DNA of 64,000 nucleotides from Phragmites australis. Lineage: Eukaryota; Streptophyta; Magnoliopsida; Poales; Poaceae. This document shows positions 34,893 through 44,534 of the stretch, in pieces. Where the stretch lies: positions 46,657,001-46,721,000 of the forward strand of contig NC_084921.1 of NCBI RefSeq assembly GCF_958298935.1, read 5' to 3'. The position numbers were made by a program, and so were the translations under genes. Numbering within the stretch: position 1 is the first letter of the stretch; each line of letters begins with the position of its first letter. Below the pieces are notes generated by a model. That model searched no databases. It was given only the letters and a program-made list of their open reading frames with translations, and was not told the DNA's origin.

Positions 34893-36203
34893 ATGCCATA
34901 GATTAGCAGCATCAGAATCTGATAATGAATATAACTTATAGCGGCATCACCTGTGATTGTAGTGCCTCGGAGATGATATAAATTGGCAGACTTTAAATCA
35001 CCTTTCATTACAATAAGGGAACTTTTTTTCACCTTCAAAATATCATCTCCACCTGACCAATCATACCCTTTATTATCAAGAGTACTAAAAAATATAAGAT
35101 TCATTTTCATACCTGGATTGTGCCTCACATCTGTCAAGGTTCTAACAATGCCATCATGCATCTTTATCATAATTGATCCAATTACAACAATTGGACGTGA
35201 GTTGTCATCACCCATCCTAACAGAACCAGCATCTTGAACAGACTTATAAGTGGTGAACCAATCTATATGTATGCATATATGGAAAGATGCAACAGAGTCA
35301 ATAATCCATTCATCACTGTTCCTAGCACATCCAGCAAAACCAACGAGAGTCTCTCCATCAAAACTATTATAGGAAGTAGCAACAGGAGCTTTACCTTCTT
35401 CATTAGATTTACCTTTCCTCTTTTCTTTATTCTTCAACTTGTAACATTCAGATATATCATGATTATCTTTCTTGCAATACCTGTAGAATTTTTCCTTGCC
35501 TCTGGACTTCGAACGACCCCTGTAACCGTTCGAACTTCTACCTATTTGTCTATTATGCAAAAAAAATTCCTTTGTCCTGCCACGCATAATCAAACCTTCT
35601 CCATTGGAAGTCGAGCTATCAGTAGACACCATCTATTTCATCTTTCCCTTGGCATAGAAGGCCTCATAGACTTCTTTTAAAGTCGGTGTATCATGACTGT
35701 ATAATATGGTATCTCTGAAGTTTACAAAAGAATCGGGCAATGAGCACAAAAGAATCGGGCAATGAGCACAAAAGAATAATACTCAAGTCCTCATTATCAT
35801 ATTTTACATCCATAGACTGTAGGTGAGCAATGATCTCCTTAAAGAACGAAAGATGATTCAACACCGAACCACCCTCTTGTAATTTGTGCGTGAACAATTT
35901 CATCTTCAGATGCATTTTGTTGCTCAGATCCTTTGACATGCAAATTGATTCCAGCTTTAACCATAGAGCAGCATTGGTTTTCTCCTACAAAATATTATTT
36001 GATAAATGAAGATGAACTTGTGATAAAGACTTACGATCCTCTCTCTTTTCTTCATCGGACCAAGACTTTTGATCTTTGTTTCCAAAATTATCAAGCGCAT
36101 CATCCAGATCAGTATGCGCAAGAACAGCTCGTATCTTGACTTGCCATAGAGAAAATCTTTTATCTCGATCTAGCAGTGGAATATCATACTTTAAAGAAGT
36201 CAT
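34874..36203 (-). pseudogene. Copia gag and protease region, broken
   Basis: In order: the gag start (YDIPLLDRDKRFSLWQVKIR, 36,203-35,985), a middle part (KMHLKMKLFTHKLQEGGSVL, 35,939-35,691), then 35,632-34,874 with the knuckle and protease. The knuckle reads YRYCKKDNHDISEC, with tyrosine at the first cysteine position. The protease active site is DSVASFH instead of the usual DSGASxH. A 22-bp tandem duplication at 35,729-35,772 shifts the gag frame. A gag-pre-integrase segment (SANLYHLRG) follows. Confidence 0.85.
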
Positions 36204-36643
36204 TGAGAAGAATAATCAGCAACAAAATAAGCTGCAACCCTCTGGTACAGCCATGTGTGCACGAAGCAATAAACTGCAGAAATCCTAGTACACTTCGTGT
36301 ACGTGCAGCAATCAAACCAGAAACCAATCTCCTAGTACCTTTCCTCGTGTACATGTAGCAAAATTTGATTTTTTTTTTCTTTCACGTGAGGGGTAGGTGG
36401 TTCTGCTCCTAGTCAAAGAGATCTCGAACCGTGAATGGGCAACGAAGAAATTCTCCCTCTTCCTCTCCGAAGAAAGCAGACTTGTTTCCTGATTCTCTCT
36501 CGCACCGAAGAGATGGGGGACTATCAATTCCGAGATAGGATTTTACGGAGGAAGCAACGGCTCGCCGACTCGACGATGAAGAATCCCGTGACGGAGATAA
36601 AAACCGATCTATTTTTTTAGTGTTTCTCGTGTAGATCCAATTT

Positions 36644-36658
36644 TGCTCAGGTACCACT
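36644..36658 (-). other. Primer-binding site of the Copia element
   Basis: Next to the 5' LTR the element-strand sequence is AGTGGTACCTGAGC, close to the TGGTATCAGAGC consensus complementary to initiator tRNA-Met. Confidence 0.7.
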
Positions 36659-36900
36659 TGTAAGAAATAAAGCATGACAGGATCGAACACGAGACACAAT
36701 TGTTTACATAAAAAACCCTTACGAAAAAAAAACATGAACACCAATAAACGAACTTCACTATATTAGAGATATGTATAATGCAGGGAATTACAATTAGTGT
36801 CTCAACTCTACTTACAGCTTACAACATATATTTATAAATGGTGTTCCAAAACATAGACCGAAAACGTCCTTATATAACCCAACAAGAATTCGAATTACAC
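36659..36900 (-). repeat. 5' LTR of the Copia element, outer end eroded
   Basis: Matches the 3' LTR from TTTCTTACA inward (GTTTCGTGTTCGATCCTGTC type) up to GTAATTCGAATTCTTG; the terminal 20 bp or so expected at the outer end are replaced by unrelated sequence after 36,900. Confidence 0.8.
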
Positions 36901-38343
36901 TCGAGCCACCTTGACCCGCCTCTAACCTCTCCCTCCCCCACGCCGCTGCGTGTCTCACTCGCCTGTCGCTCGCCTGCACGCCAGTGGCCAGCCCGCTCGC
37001 CCCGCGCCCCTCTCTCTGTCCCTCTCACTGCCGCGTGGACATGCAATCCTGCACGACAGCCCCGTCTTCTAACTCCCGCCACTCCTTTCTTTTCCCCCGC
37101 GCCGTTGCCGATCCAAATCACGTCGAATCCGCGCCCGCAAAAGGAAAGCCATCACCGTATATGTGCCTACATGGAAATCCCGCCAGAGAAGAAGGAATGG
37201 AGAAGCAAATCGCGTCGGATTTGAACCCGGAGACCAGGAAATCAAGCACGGAAACCTCGTCGTAAGGGATCCAAGCGGTCTTCCCTGGTGGATTCAAGCG
37301 ACAGCAAGGGGCGAGGTCAATGGGGTACGGCGGCTGGTGTCAGGGACGTCGACTCTGAGCGCGGGCGTGGCTGTATGGAAGGCGTGGAGGGGTGGCCCAG
37401 AGAGATGCAGAGCTCCTCGCCATCATCTTTGGCAGCAAGGCAACGTCGAGCTCATCTCCCTCCTCGGAGGCATGCTTGTTCAGGGTGCTCGGTTGCGGCT
37501 CGGCTAGTGCTAGGTGGTGAGCTCATGGAGAAAATTGGAGAGTTAGAGACGAGGAGAGAGAGCAGCGCTGCAGCAGTAAGAAGCTGGAGAGTGGAGAGAG
37601 GTGCAGGAGCTCTGATGGGAAGAGATAAAAGAGAGAGAGAGGGAGAGCAGTTTGGAGGCCAGAGGGGGATGAGCTGTGCGCATGACATGGGCACATGGCC
37701 AGAGTGCCAGAAGCGTGGGCCGGCGGAATCGGTTGGGCCCACAGGTTTTTAGGTTTCGTGTAGCACCTGCGGGTGAAAACATACACCCAGATCCGGACCG
37801 GGTTTGAATCGGGCCCCGATCGAACGGCCCTGTAGGACTGTTTTTTCAGCTGAATCTGCCCCTATCGGCCTGGAGGACTGTTTTTTCAGCCGAATCCACC
37901 CTGTCTGTCGGGTTTGAAACCCACGGGGACCCGACTTGACAGGGGAAACTGCCATCCTTAGGCTAGTGTGGGCAGGAGTTGATGATTTTTTAAAATAATA
38001 CTAATTTAATAAAATAATATGTGTTTTTTTTTAAAATGGCCAAATAGTACCATATCTGCAGACGAACTACCGACAAGAAACCTATTAGTATCTCGCTTGT
38101 TGACTGACCTTCTACCAATAGGGACCTATCGGCATATGATGTGCTGACAAGCCTCCATATCGCACCGTAAACCCCAATTAATGTGGTGGGCCACCACCGT
38201 TCGATACACCAAATGTCGATAGACACATGTCGACCATCGACATGATACTATTTTGACAATTGTTTTAAAATGAATGTTATTTTTATAATTTTGTATTAAG
38301 TTATACTACTTGAAAAAAATAATATCCAAAGTTGATAACCACG
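36901..38343. other. GC-rich then repeat-derived flank; no gene supported
   Basis: 36,905-37,740 is GC-rich with a purine-rich GAGA tract at 37,545-37,660 and several overlapping frames on both strands, none with a recognisable domain. The segment 37,760-37,960 (GGGTTTGAATCGGGCC, GGGGACCCGACTTG, GGAAACTGCCATCCTTA) looks like the end of a hAT-type repeat of the GATGGCA kind common in grasses. Confidence 0.4.
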
Positions 38344-38807
38344 ATGTCACACCCGATTTTTAAGGGAACAAACCAGATGTATTCCATATGTATGCCAGAA
38401 TCAAGTTTCCATACATACAGTGATATCATCAGTGATAACATAAATGTGTCATTAATAACAAAAATATTCATTACAAAAGGACCCGCAGGTCTAAAAGAAA
38501 ACACTAATAGATCTTCCGGTGGCAGCAGGACTTCCATCCATCCACATGCGTTGTCAGGGGGAACGCCAGCCCATGACATGGTCTTCAGAGCGACGCCTTC
38601 CTTCACCTAGTCCTCAGCGCTGGTCCACCGCCCGGTCAGCAGCCCCGTAGGCACCACGTCAGCATCGGCGCTGAGTCAGTAGCTGCGTAAGCCACCATGT
38701 TAGCCCACCGAGCCCAGTTAGCCTGCTGACACAATAAATAGATTTTCTAATCCTGACATACATGTGGAATACATCTGATTTGTTCACTTAAAAACCAGGT
38801 GTGACAT
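38344..38807. mobile_element. Inverted-repeat element, 464 bp, about 55-bp arms
   Basis: The left arm starts ATGTCACACCCGATTTTTAA and the right arm, reversed, starts ATGTCACACCTGGTTTTTAA. Both continue through AACAAA.CAGATGTATTCCA, so the arms match over about 55 bp. ACG flanks both ends. The arm sequence resembles the TGTCACACCC start of some grass Gypsy LTRs, which is odd for an inverted pair. Confidence 0.75.
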
Positions 38808-39009
38808 ACGAGCAGACGAACAGACGGATGGAGGACACAAAGGGCGGGACAGTGAACAGAAGCCTCTGTATACAGGTCTTGCTAAGTGTTGGACCTCGGG
38901 CCACCGAGTTCTAGAGCAACAGAGCTAGTCCAAATGGAGGGAGGCTTTTTCTCCACACGAGCACGTAGTGGGGCCATGATTTGGCTTAAGCGGGCTGGGG
39001 CTTTTACTA

Positions 39010-39225
39010 TTTTTAACAGTTTTCTTGATTAGTCATGTTCTCTTCGTGAAAGAATTTTAGTTCCTTTTAGCATTTCAACAGTTTGGTTTTACATTTTTCT
39101 TCACGTAGGAATTATCTATACTATTTTCTCTACTCTGAGATTCTCTTTTATTTTACTTTACAATTTTTAAAAAGAAATTGTTAAAAATAAGAGAAAATAA
39201 AAGTAATATTTGTAGACGCTCTTAC
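39010..39225. mobile_element. Fragment of the GATCATC-type MITE family
   Basis: TTTTCTTGATTAGTCATGTT, CTCTTCGTGAAAGAATT, CTTCACGTAGGAATT and TTTGTAGACGCTCTTA echo the order of motifs in the MITEs at 13,912 and 27,629, but termini are unclear. Confidence 0.4.
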
Positions 39226-40832
39226 TACCGACGTCCTCGGTCCTCCCAAGTCCCAGGAGGAAACGCGGGCTCGGAAGGAGAGGCCGTGCCGGCGCGCGGT
39301 CTTGACGTGGCCCGCCCGCGCCGTGCGCGTGTTGCGGGTGAAAAGTGGCCTGCGCAGTTTTGGGCTTTGCTTCGACGGGGCCACCGTACGACTGATACTC
39401 AGCAAGCAAGCGAAGCGATGGAGAGAAGGGATCAATAACGGTCATCAGCACAACAAAAGCGCAGCCAATAGGCTAGCCTTTCAATTTAAAAATAAAACGA
39501 ACCTTCCTCCACGTTATAACAACAACAACATTCGATCTAGATTTAATAGCTATCAACTCATTGCCACCGGCTACTTTGGACTTCATTTTATAGCTTTGAA
39601 CTTGATTCTATTACATTTCAACTCGATTTTTTAAGCTTTCAACGCAACAAAGGACAATCTTTCAGCTTGACTTTATAAAGCGTTAAACTCGACAGGTTGG
39701 TGAGTCAAGGCCAATATGGCAAGACTGCCGCTGGGTACCCAAATCCTACCCATGTTATTTGGGTGGGGTGCGGGGAAAAATATTTTGCCCGTTGTGTGGA
39801 GAGAAGAAACTAGATGTGGACTTCAGCCGTCGCTCGTCTTCTCGTCGTCCGCAAGGTTCCCCTCATCGATGTCGCCTGATCCCTAGTTTGCACATAAGTC
39901 AAAGAGAGGAAGTCTAAGGTTATTTCCGCACCCGGGTTGCTTGTGACATTGCGTTGCATCGTTCATTTCGCTCCGCTATACTGTAAGGTCTTCTACTTGG
40001 CTAGTATACTGTGGATTCTTATCCACCAGACCATCTTTTGCACCCTTCAGAAAATTATTTTACTTTATTTTTATTCGAAGTATGTATTTGATTCATTCTG
40101 TTGAATCTGTGTGTATTAGCTATTTGATCCAAAGACTAATACAAGAGGCATAGTGCAACTCGAGATCAAGGTCCTAACACGACAAGCCGCAGGCAGATCC
40201 CCACGACAGAATAACAAAAATAGCCACCCCTCCACACGCGCGCCAACTTAAGCCACCACCATGACCTCGAGCTCCCCGTGGGCTAAATCTAGGGGAGAGG
40301 AGATAGATCCAGCAAGGACAGGAGCACAGGTAACAATTGAGGGCTAGAAGGTGAGCACAAAGGGATAGAGATGACCCTACGGAACACCAGAGCACCTGCT
40401 AGAGCCCTGCAGACTGGAGTCGTCAAACCTCCAACATGACTGTCGCCGCACCATCGCCACCCCACCAGCATGACCGCAACTCAGTGCCACTATGCGCACA
40501 CTACGTCGCCATGACACTACGTAGCTCTGAACCACCACGTTGTGCCATGGGGGACGCTACCATGAGCCTCAGCTCCTCGCCTCAGCACCACCAGGTCATC
40601 GCACCATGCCTCTACATGCACCTCTTAGCCACCATGTCGTGTCGCCAAGGGGGGATCCGAACACGACATCGTGCTGATGATCGCGGGCCGCACAACGTGG
40701 AGGGCACCGAAGAAGTTGATGCCACGCGGATCTAGACAGTGGCACGCAGAGCACGACTGCCCGCCTATGCAGCCATGCGGAGCCTGGAGGCGGCGTCAAT
40801 AGCATGCAGAACCGGCCACCAAAGGCACACAC
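39226..40832. other. Intergenic, with a GC-rich repeat-like segment
   Basis: 39,226-40,150 shows no gene. 40,160-40,820 is rich in CCACCA/CGCCATG-type motifs and resembles the GC-rich insert at 14,700-16,540 in texture; no reverse transcriptase or other domain is encoded. Confidence 0.35.
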
Positions 40833-43718
40833 TGTGAGGAACCGTTCAAATTGTATTCGGATTAATTATTAGGATAATCATTTGTATAATCACAACTACA
40901 ATAATTAACTAGAATCCAATTCAGATAGTCCCGACATATGCTTTATACCCAAGATCAGTACACACACCCTTCTAACAAGTTTGTTTACATCAAGACATAA
41001 TAAAAGAGCGAGTAGTTATATAAATACTACAAGTCCTTAAGTGATTACAATTTTTCATTCATTTATAGGAAACAAATGCTAGAAGGACAAAAAAAACATT
41101 ATACCTTTTAGCCGCTTAGAGATACTATGCAATAGAAAAATAAAGGTTATTAACAACAAAAGATAGGTGGAGCTAGTTGTCCTCAGACACCACCCAAAAC
41201 GTCATCACCCGAGTAGATAACATTACTCCTGCCTATCATCAACATCGGCGGACGTGAAGTAACCAAAAACTAATTCTTTCTCACTTGCAAAACTCGTCAA
41301 AGAAAACGTGAATACGAAAGTACTCATAAGACTTAATCCATAATAGGTACATATAATATCCAACTCTAAGGATTATACAATTGAGGATGCGTAGCAAGAA
41401 ATCGACTAGAAGGGTAATTGAATTCACATGCAAACACATTTTTGGACTCAAGTATGTTAGCATCTACATTTAACCTTGTACCCTCCCATCCTGATATCAT
41501 CAACATAAACATAACTACAACTTAAACCATCTCAACTCATCACCAACCATCACAATTCACTTCCCAACATACCATCACCCCCAACAACAGAACTCTACGA
41601 TTGATGCGGATAGACAGAAGCATGCTCATAACCAAGAGTGTGACAATTCAAATTGATCTTACACCTTGCAAGAATACATCTTTACCCACACGACTCAAGT
41701 CCATCATGTTGGCCCTCGAGACAACATTTCTTATACCCGGGACTACCCACTTGCACATACCCCTAGGGTACTAGGGTTACTGCGAGCGTGTCCCGGACAC
41801 ATCTGGCTCCCCATCACCTTGCTTCTCCTTTTTTTTTCCTCTTACACATCATAGGAATGCACATCAAGCATTAGCATGGCGTATGATAATCAGCTCATTC
41901 ATATATTTATTGAATATGTGGAAGTACGTAAAATGCTTAAGTCAACGACAAACAATGATCGGTACTTAATCAATGCAAACGGTCTATAGCATTCAGGTTT
42001 CTCTCCCGACCTACCCCTAGCACCACTCAAATCTCGTATCATCCTCACACTCATGCTTCTCAATATCATCATTATCTTTATGAACAATAATTAAACATAT
42101 AGCTCGCGAACGATGGTCGAACCACCGCTCAACTTCTGCTAAAGACCTATGCATTGCTAAACATCTCGGATAATTTTTAAGTTAGATAGCAACATTTCTA
42201 TACTAGATTATAAGGATATAGATTATCAATAATTTAAGATAGAAACAATGCATCAACGTAGGTTCTATCCATAAAACCCGACATTGACTAATTAACATGC
42301 ATAACATACCATGATAATTTATCAATTTAGACATCACACGATCCAAAATATAAGACAAAATATACTTAGATGTTTGTCTTGTTGCTCCGGCGCGTCCCTC
42401 ATGAAATCTGGTTCGATGTCAGCCTCGACCGCGTGAACCGTCGGTGCGTCACTCTCTAGACAATTCAAGAATGCATCGAAGAAACCAACGAACATGGAAA
42501 TGTATGCTTATAATGCATGATCGTGAATGACATGAAATGCGCCATGTTTCGAAAATATTTGCAAAGAACGCTAAACGATTTGGGTTATGAAAGGTTTAAA
42601 CCTCACATAAGACAACATAAGTTCATAAAGTTTTGTGCAACCAACAGTCAGACCGGATGTCTGGCGGTCAGACCATGAGGGTCGAATAGAGAGCAAACTG
42701 TTGAGTAAACCTGGGGGTCAGATCGGCTAAGTGGCGGTCTGACTCCTGACCTTGGAGTTTTGATTGTAAACTTGAATCAACCTAGTCTCAGCTGGTGGTC
42801 AGACCAATCGTAATGGCGGCCATACCACTTGGCTCTGCCGGCGCCATCTTGGCGAGGTCACTGGCGAAGTCTCCAGCGATGCATTCGACCATGAAGGGTA
42901 TTAAAACGCTCTACGAGACCAGGGGAGTGATTCTAGAATGGTTTGGACGACATGCACCGGGCCAAACTCGAAAAACTTCATGAATGAGATCTATAGCTAG
43001 GGTTGAACTTGGTCTAAATGAAACGGTGACTGTTTAGAGCCAGGGAATGAAGGGGGAAAGGGTAGGGAATGGCTCACCTCGATGTGGGGAAGCCTTCTAT
43101 TAGATAAGACAACTCCAGGGAAGCGCTGATTTGTAGATCAGGCTCTGGGGTGGTTGATGGCCTTGAGATGGGAAAACTTGCGTGAAAACATCTCCGGCGA
43201 TGGAGATGAGAGGGAGGAACTCGGGGAAGGCTTCAGGAGTTAGGGGGAAGGCCTCTCCGTCGATCTCTGGCCGTCGGGGACGTCGATGTGGTCCCCCCCC
43301 CCCTCCTCTCTCTCTCTCTCTCTCGGTTTGGGTGAGGAAGAGCGAGTGAGAGTGAAAAGAATCGAGAGATGCAGACTATGTTTGGTCAGTGGGCTTAAAA
43401 GACTTTATGCTCTGGCGGTCAGACCGCAGGAAATCCTGATCAGATCGCGAGAAGGGTCCTTGTGCTAAAAGCTTTGTTCTTTTTCCTTTTTCTTTTCTTC
43501 TTCTTCTCCAAAGTCTTCGGGGTCTTTCTAACTAGGTCTAAACCATTCCACCCGCAATTATAAATACATATATGAGGTGGAAACCCGCATCGATCCGCAA
43601 CGTGTAAATTTCTTTCAAACATGCTTTAAATACTTTAATTAATAAATCATCCATACAAAAACATGATGTTATGATGATTATGCACACTTAAACCAGATTA
43701 TGATTTTTGGATGTAACA
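40833..43718 (-). repeat. Candidate solo LTR of a Gypsy-like family, 2.9 kb, with a palindrome-rich U3
   Basis: Read on the minus strand it begins TGTTACATCCAAAAATCATA (43,718) and ends GAACGGTTCCTCACA (40,833), giving TG...CA borders. There are no adjoining gag or pol sequences, so a solo LTR is likely. The expected 5-bp target duplication is not clean (CACAC on the left, CAACC on the right). Near the element's 5' side (42,650-42,845 and 43,412-43,430) it carries repeats of the palindrome GGCGGTCAGACCGC in varied form. A diverged relative lies at 28,983-31,130. Confidence 0.6.
43297..43324 (+). repeat. (CT)n microsatellite
   Basis: A run of C followed by about eleven CT units inside the LTR-like repeat. 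Confidence 0.9.
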
Positions 43719-44464
43719 CAACCACACGCGGATCTTACCAGAGACGTAAGGATCTGGCCACTGACACCGAGCCGACCAACGGAACCATCCAAGTGAAGAG
43801 AAAAATGAAAGAGGAGGGAAAAAGGAAAGGAAAGGAGAGCAAAATTTATGGCAGCCAACCCCTAGTTTTGTGAATCTTCCTCATCCTAAAGCTACTCAAA
43901 TAAGTCCATAGTTAGTACGACTAAAAATACAGTTTAATGTTGACCTTTACATTGGTTGATATTGGTATTATGGTATGCTAATTTCCAAGCAGACTAGCAG
44001 AGTACTGTACAAGTATACTCGTGCCTTCTGTCCACAGCACGTACGCACCCACACAGGCGCACGTGTCTCCTTGCGAGGCAGAGACTTCGCTGCTCGGACA
44101 ACTCACAGTGAGCGAGAGCTCGAGTTATTACACGCCCTAATTTTCATCTCATGGTGAAGCTGGACAAGTGTCGACGCGCCGGCTCTCACATAAACCAATG
44201 CGCGGGATGCACCCACCCACCATGGCACCATGCCGTGCTCCCAAAACCCCTCCCTCCCGGTGCCCTCCCTCCCCTGTCCTCTCGTCTCATGGTTCCGCGG
44301 CTGACCTCTGGGCCCCGCTCGGTTTATCTGCCCCAGTTACTGGGTTTTTCAGTTTTCACCGTGCTGCACCCATCCATCGATTTAACCATGGTTAATCAAT
44401 AATCACCACCCAAAAAGAGGATGCTGGTGTGGTGACTAGTGAGCTACTGCTCCATTTGCTCCTC
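43719..44464. other. Promoter-side region of the WRI1-like gene
   Basis: No coding frame of interest. The half close to the gene is C-rich (CCACCCACCATGGCACCATG near 44,210) and probably holds the promoter. CACACAGGCGCACGTGTC near 44,050 includes a CACGTG box. Confidence 0.4.
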
Positions 44465-44470
44465 TATATA
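44465..44470 (+). promoter_or_regulatory. Probable TATA box of the WRI1-like gene
   Basis: TATATA in the context CTCCTCTATATAGGCGGC, 65-70 bp upstream of the start codon, consistent with a short 5' UTR. Confidence 0.65.
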
Positions 44471-44534
44471 GGCGGCAGCCTGCTCCACCAAGAAATCCAA
44501 ACCGCGGCCTCTGCCTAAACCCTGGTCACTCGCC

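Larger units (their letters stand above)
31828..36900 (-). mobile_element. Reverse-oriented Copia (Ty1-type) retrotransposon with two LTRs, inactivated
   Basis: Read on the minus strand the order is 5' LTR (36,900-36,659), primer-binding site, gag, protease, integrase, reverse transcriptase, RNase H, polypurine tract (CAAGGTGGAGTT at 32,118-32,107) and 3' LTR (32,106-31,828). This order with integrase before reverse transcriptase defines Copia. The gag style is Tnt1/Tork-like. All frames are interrupted, and the outer end of the 5' LTR is eroded, so no target duplication can be tested. The two LTRs differ by many substitutions, pointing to an old insertion. Confidence 0.9.

Noticed and set aside
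37745..37960. Possible protein-coding exon with repeated GGACTGTTTTTTCAGC
   Set aside because: The repeated phrases and GGGTTTGAA/GATGGCA motifs fit a hAT-type repeat; no coding frame persists.
43440..43622. Small Lys/Arg-rich minus-strand frame
   Set aside because: Arises from a CTT-rich tract within the LTR-like repeat.
40833..43718. Giant retrotransposon with LTRs at 28,983-31,130 and 40,833-43,718
   Set aside because: No matching primer-binding site, polypurine tract or Gypsy pol lies between; the only pol there is a Copia element with its own LTRs in opposite order.
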